From an uncultured Actinomycetes bacterium (GTDB lineage Bacteria > Actinomycetota > Thermoleophilia > Solirubrobacterales > Solirubrobacteraceae), in NCBI GenBank assembly GCA_937888775.1, contig CALAQT010000473.1, positions 1 through 6,631 on the forward strand: a DNA stretch of 6,631 bases, written 5' to 3'. Positions 5,076-6,631 of this stretch are shown here, one piece after another (positions within the stretch are counted from its first letter, which is position 1; each line of letters starts with the position of its first letter). The position numbers and the translations under genes were made by a program. The notes under the pieces were generated by a model. That model searched no databases and was not told where the DNA came from. It saw only the letters and a list, made by a program, of their open reading frames with translations.

Positions 5076-5944
5076 TGAGCACTCCGCTCGCGGAAACGGT
5101 CGAGGTGCGCAAGCGTTTCGGAGATTCCACGGCGGTCGACGGAGTGAATTTGCACGTGAGCGCCGGCGAGGTCGTGGGCCTCCTCGGCGCGAACGGGGCC
5201 GGTAAGACGACCGTGATCAGGTTGCTGCTTGGGCTGTTACGTGCCAGCGCGGGGGAAGTGCGGCTATTCGGCGAGCTGCCGTCACGCACCACCCGCCGGC
5301 GCCTCGGCTACGTGCCCCAGAGCCTCGGCCTCTACGACGACCTGACAGTCCGAGAGAACCTGGCGTTCGCCGCAGCGGTGTTCGGCACCAAAGCCGCCAG
5401 GCTCCCGCCCGAGCTGCAAGCGGGCCGGGACGAGCTCGTGCGCGACCTCCCGCTCGGCCTGCAACGTCGCCTCGCGTTTGCCCAGGCCCTCGCGCACCAA
5501 CCCGAGCTGCTCATGCTTGACGAGCCTACCTCCGGCGTTGACCCGCTCGGACGCGCGCGGCTGTGGGACAGCATCCGCCAGACCGCCGAGCGGGGAGCGG
5601 GCGTACTCGTAACAACCCACTACATGGGAGAGGCCGAGCAGTGCGACCGCCTCGTGGTGATGACGGCTGGCCGCGTCGCAACGGCCGGCACAATGGCTGA
5701 CATCATCGGTGACGCGACAGCCGTAGAGGTGCGCGCAACACACTGGGAGGCCGCCTTCAGCGCCCTCGATGAAGCCGGACTGGCCGTCGCCCTCGTCGGA
5801 CGCACGCTACGCGTGCCTTCAACATCGCTCGACCAAGTTCGCGCGACCCTCCGAGCCGCCACGATTAACGCCGACACGAGAGAGGTGTCTGCGACCTTCG
5901 AGGAATCTTTCGTCACCCTCTCTGCCGCCTCGCCGGCACGATGA
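5075..5944 (+). CDS. ABC exporter ATPase with altered signature motif (YbhF C-half-like)
   Basis: The product is a 289-residue nucleotide-binding subunit. Walker A GANGAGKTT (38-46), Q-loop YVPQSLGLYDDL with Gln82, Walker B LLMLDE (145-150), D-loop GVDP and H-loop TTHYMGEAE with His182 are all canonical. The signature is LPLGLQRR (125-132) instead of LSGGxQ, a replacement I recall from the C-terminal half of E. coli YbhF. Paired with the preceding protein it would supply Walker and switch residues while its partner supplies LSGGM. The helical stretch between REN and LPLG is about 30 residues against 39 in the partner. The tail (about 215-289) has the usual small accessory fold. The start is ATG 5075 inside TGATG, overlapping the previous stop by one base, with a G-rich GGTGGGG about 7 nt before it, so translation is probably coupled. 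Confidence 0.92.
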   Translation: MSTPLAETVEVRKRFGDSTAVDGVNLHVSAGEVVGLLGANGAGKTTVIRLLLGLLRASAGEVRLFGELPSRTTRRRLGYVPQSLGLYDDLTVRENLAFAAAVFGTKAARLPPELQAGRDELVRDLPLGLQRRLAFAQALAHQPELLMLDEPTSGVDPLGRARLWDSIRQTAERGAGVLVTTHYMGEAEQCDRLVVMTAGRVATAGTMADIIGDATAVEVRATHWEAAFSALDEAGLAVALVGRTLRVPSTSLDQVRATLRAATINADTREVSATFEESFVTLSAASPAR

Positions 5945-6561
5945 CGCCCCGCACCGGTAGACGCCCCGGCGCGAGCGGAGCGAGCACGGCGATCATCCTG
6001 GCGGCCCGACGGCGTTTTGCTGACCTCGGGTACGACGGTGCGACCTTCCGCGGCATCGCCGCCGAAGCGGGCGTCGACCCCGCTCTCATTCGACATTACT
6101 ACGGCACCAAGGAGAACCTGTTCGTCGCCGCGATGCGGCTGCCGTTCTCGCTAGGGGACGCCCTCGACGAAGCGCTAAGCAGCGATCCCGAGCACCTCGG
6201 CGAGGACATCCTGCGAGCGGCACTGCGCGTCTGGGAGCTGCCCCAAGCTCGAGCCATCGCACTTGGAGTAGTCCGTGCAGCAGCGACCCAAGACCAGGCT
6301 GCCCGGATGCTCCAGCAATTCATTCAGCAGACAATCGTCCGCCGTATCGCCGACTCGCTCGACACGCCCCAAGCCGACCTTCGCGCCTCGTTGGTGGCAA
6401 GCCAGATCGCCGGCCTGACCGTCACCCGCTACCTGCTCCGCATTGAGCCCATCGCCTCACTGACCGCCGACGAACTCTCCACAGCGATCGCACCCACCCT
6501 CCAGCGCTATCTCACAGGCAACATCACACACCCAAACGCGCTAAGGCGAAGCGCAACGTGA
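5941..6561 (+). CDS. TetR/AcrR-family repressor, probable regulator of the operon
   Basis: The product is a 206-residue one-component regulator. The N-terminal helix-turn-helix spans about 16-62: STAIILAARRRFADLGYDGATFRGIAAEAGV followed by the recognition helix and its typical continuation, DPALIRHYYGTKENLF. The all-helical C-terminal part would bind the ligand and form the dimer, and no ligand can be named from sequence. The ATG at 5941 overlaps the stop of the second ATPase gene as ATGA, so it is co-translated with the pump. With the palindromes on the operon promoter this suggests feedback repression: the exported compound would release the repressor. In E. coli the TetR protein CecR (YbiH) is likewise encoded in the ybhGFSR operon, which supports the link. 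The stop is 15 nt before the presumed IS end. Confidence 0.92.
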   Translation: MTPRTGRRPGASGASTAIILAARRRFADLGYDGATFRGIAAEAGVDPALIRHYYGTKENLFVAAMRLPFSLGDALDEALSSDPEHLGEDILRAALRVWELPQARAIALGVVRAAATQDQAARMLQQFIQQTIVRRIADSLDTPQADLRASLVASQIAGLTVTRYLLRIEPIASLTADELSTAIAPTLQRYLTGNITHPNALRRSAT

Positions 6562-6597
6562 TCCGACGGGGATATCGGGATTGTCCGAGGAACTGTG

Positions 6598-6628
6598 TAG
6601 GCACGAGCGAAAGAGATCGCTATGCCTA
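6598..6628 (+). other. Hairpin in the presumed IS leader, overlapping an ATG
   Basis: TAGGCA (6598-6603) pairs with TGCCTA (6623-6628), and AGCGA (6606-6610) pairs with TCGCT (6617-6621). This leaves a two-base bulge on the left, a one-base bulge on the right and the loop AAGAGA. The ATG at 6622 lies in the right arm and the purine-rich loop is where its ribosome-binding site would be. It could instead act as a terminator of the TetR operon, but no T-run is visible before the window ends. Confidence 0.6.
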
Positions 6629-6631
6629 GGA
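6622..6631 (+). CDS. Possible transposase start, first codons only
   Basis: ATG CCT AGG A follows the purine-rich stretch GAAAGAGA by a few bases, and its distance from the presumed IS256-type terminal repeat is right for a transposase gene. Only three complete codons are in view, so the protein cannot be identified. The call depends entirely on the IS assignment. Confidence 0.3.

Larger units (their letters stand above)
6577..6631 (+). mobile_element. Left end of a probable IS256-family insertion sequence (cut by window edge)
   Basis: The terminus of IS256 as I remember it contains GTCCG-N5-TTGTGTA. Here GTCCGAGGAACTGTGTA occurs at 6583-6599 with identical spacing, preceded by GGGATT at 6577-6582, so an IS256-type inverted repeat beginning near 6577 is likely. 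Transposase genes of this family start a few tens of bases inside the repeat, which agrees with the ATG at 6622. The other end and any target-site duplication are outside the window. Confidence 0.5.

Overview
The window is high-GC DNA with actinobacterial character. Its protein families (an ANTAR response regulator with a degenerate receiver, a PAS-GGDEF-EAL protein, a split ABC-2 exporter and a TetR regulator) point to Actinomycetota. A Thermoleophilia-like (Solirubrobacter/Conexibacter-type) host is a guess from remembered sequence style, not a proven assignment.

Layout. (1) At 1-74 (+) lies the C-terminal tail of a transposase that looks like the ISAzo13 (Rhodopirellula-type) family. (2) On the minus strand, ending at 41, is an ANTAR-domain regulator whose last codons run into the end of that insertion sequence. 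(3) The region 656-1002 has no convincing gene. It contains a 25-bp perfect inverted repeat (865-889/927-951) and part of a 21-bp tandem duplication (986-1027). (4) From 1003 to 2825 (+) lies a PAS-GGDEF-EAL cyclic-di-GMP signalling gene broken in three independent ways: a one-base frameshift at 1593/1594, an in-frame loss of the GGDEF active-site segment near 1764-1832, and an amber stop at 2694-2696 where the family has a conserved glutamine. (5) The region 2826-3097 appears non-coding and leads to a strong promoter, TTGACA-17-TAGAAT. (6) From 3167 to 6561 (+) runs a compact four-gene operon: ABC-2 permease, degenerate ATPase, second ATPase and TetR repressor, with 4-nt, 1-nt-overlap and 4-nt-overlap junctions. 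(7) At about 6577-6631 is what looks like the left end of an IS256-family element, beginning about 15 bp after the TetR stop and possibly including the first codons of its transposase.

How it fits together. The exporter operon is the intact, probably functional unit. Its two ATPases carry complementary defects, so a heterodimer would have one canonical and one degenerate ATP site. This is the arrangement found in the two halves of the fused E. coli YbhF protein. The permease would form the membrane channel, and the TetR protein, encoded last, most likely represses the operon through overlapping palindromes built from the half-site CGTAGAA that cover the -10 box. The left half (IS tail, ANTAR gene with altered end, eroded c-di-GMP gene) reads as a decaying, IS-bounded region.

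I do not see a clearly new system. The most distinctive points are the asymmetric split-YbhF pair under its own distal repressor, the three-stage erosion of the c-di-GMP gene, and a hairpin that would bury the start codon of the presumed IS256-type transposase.
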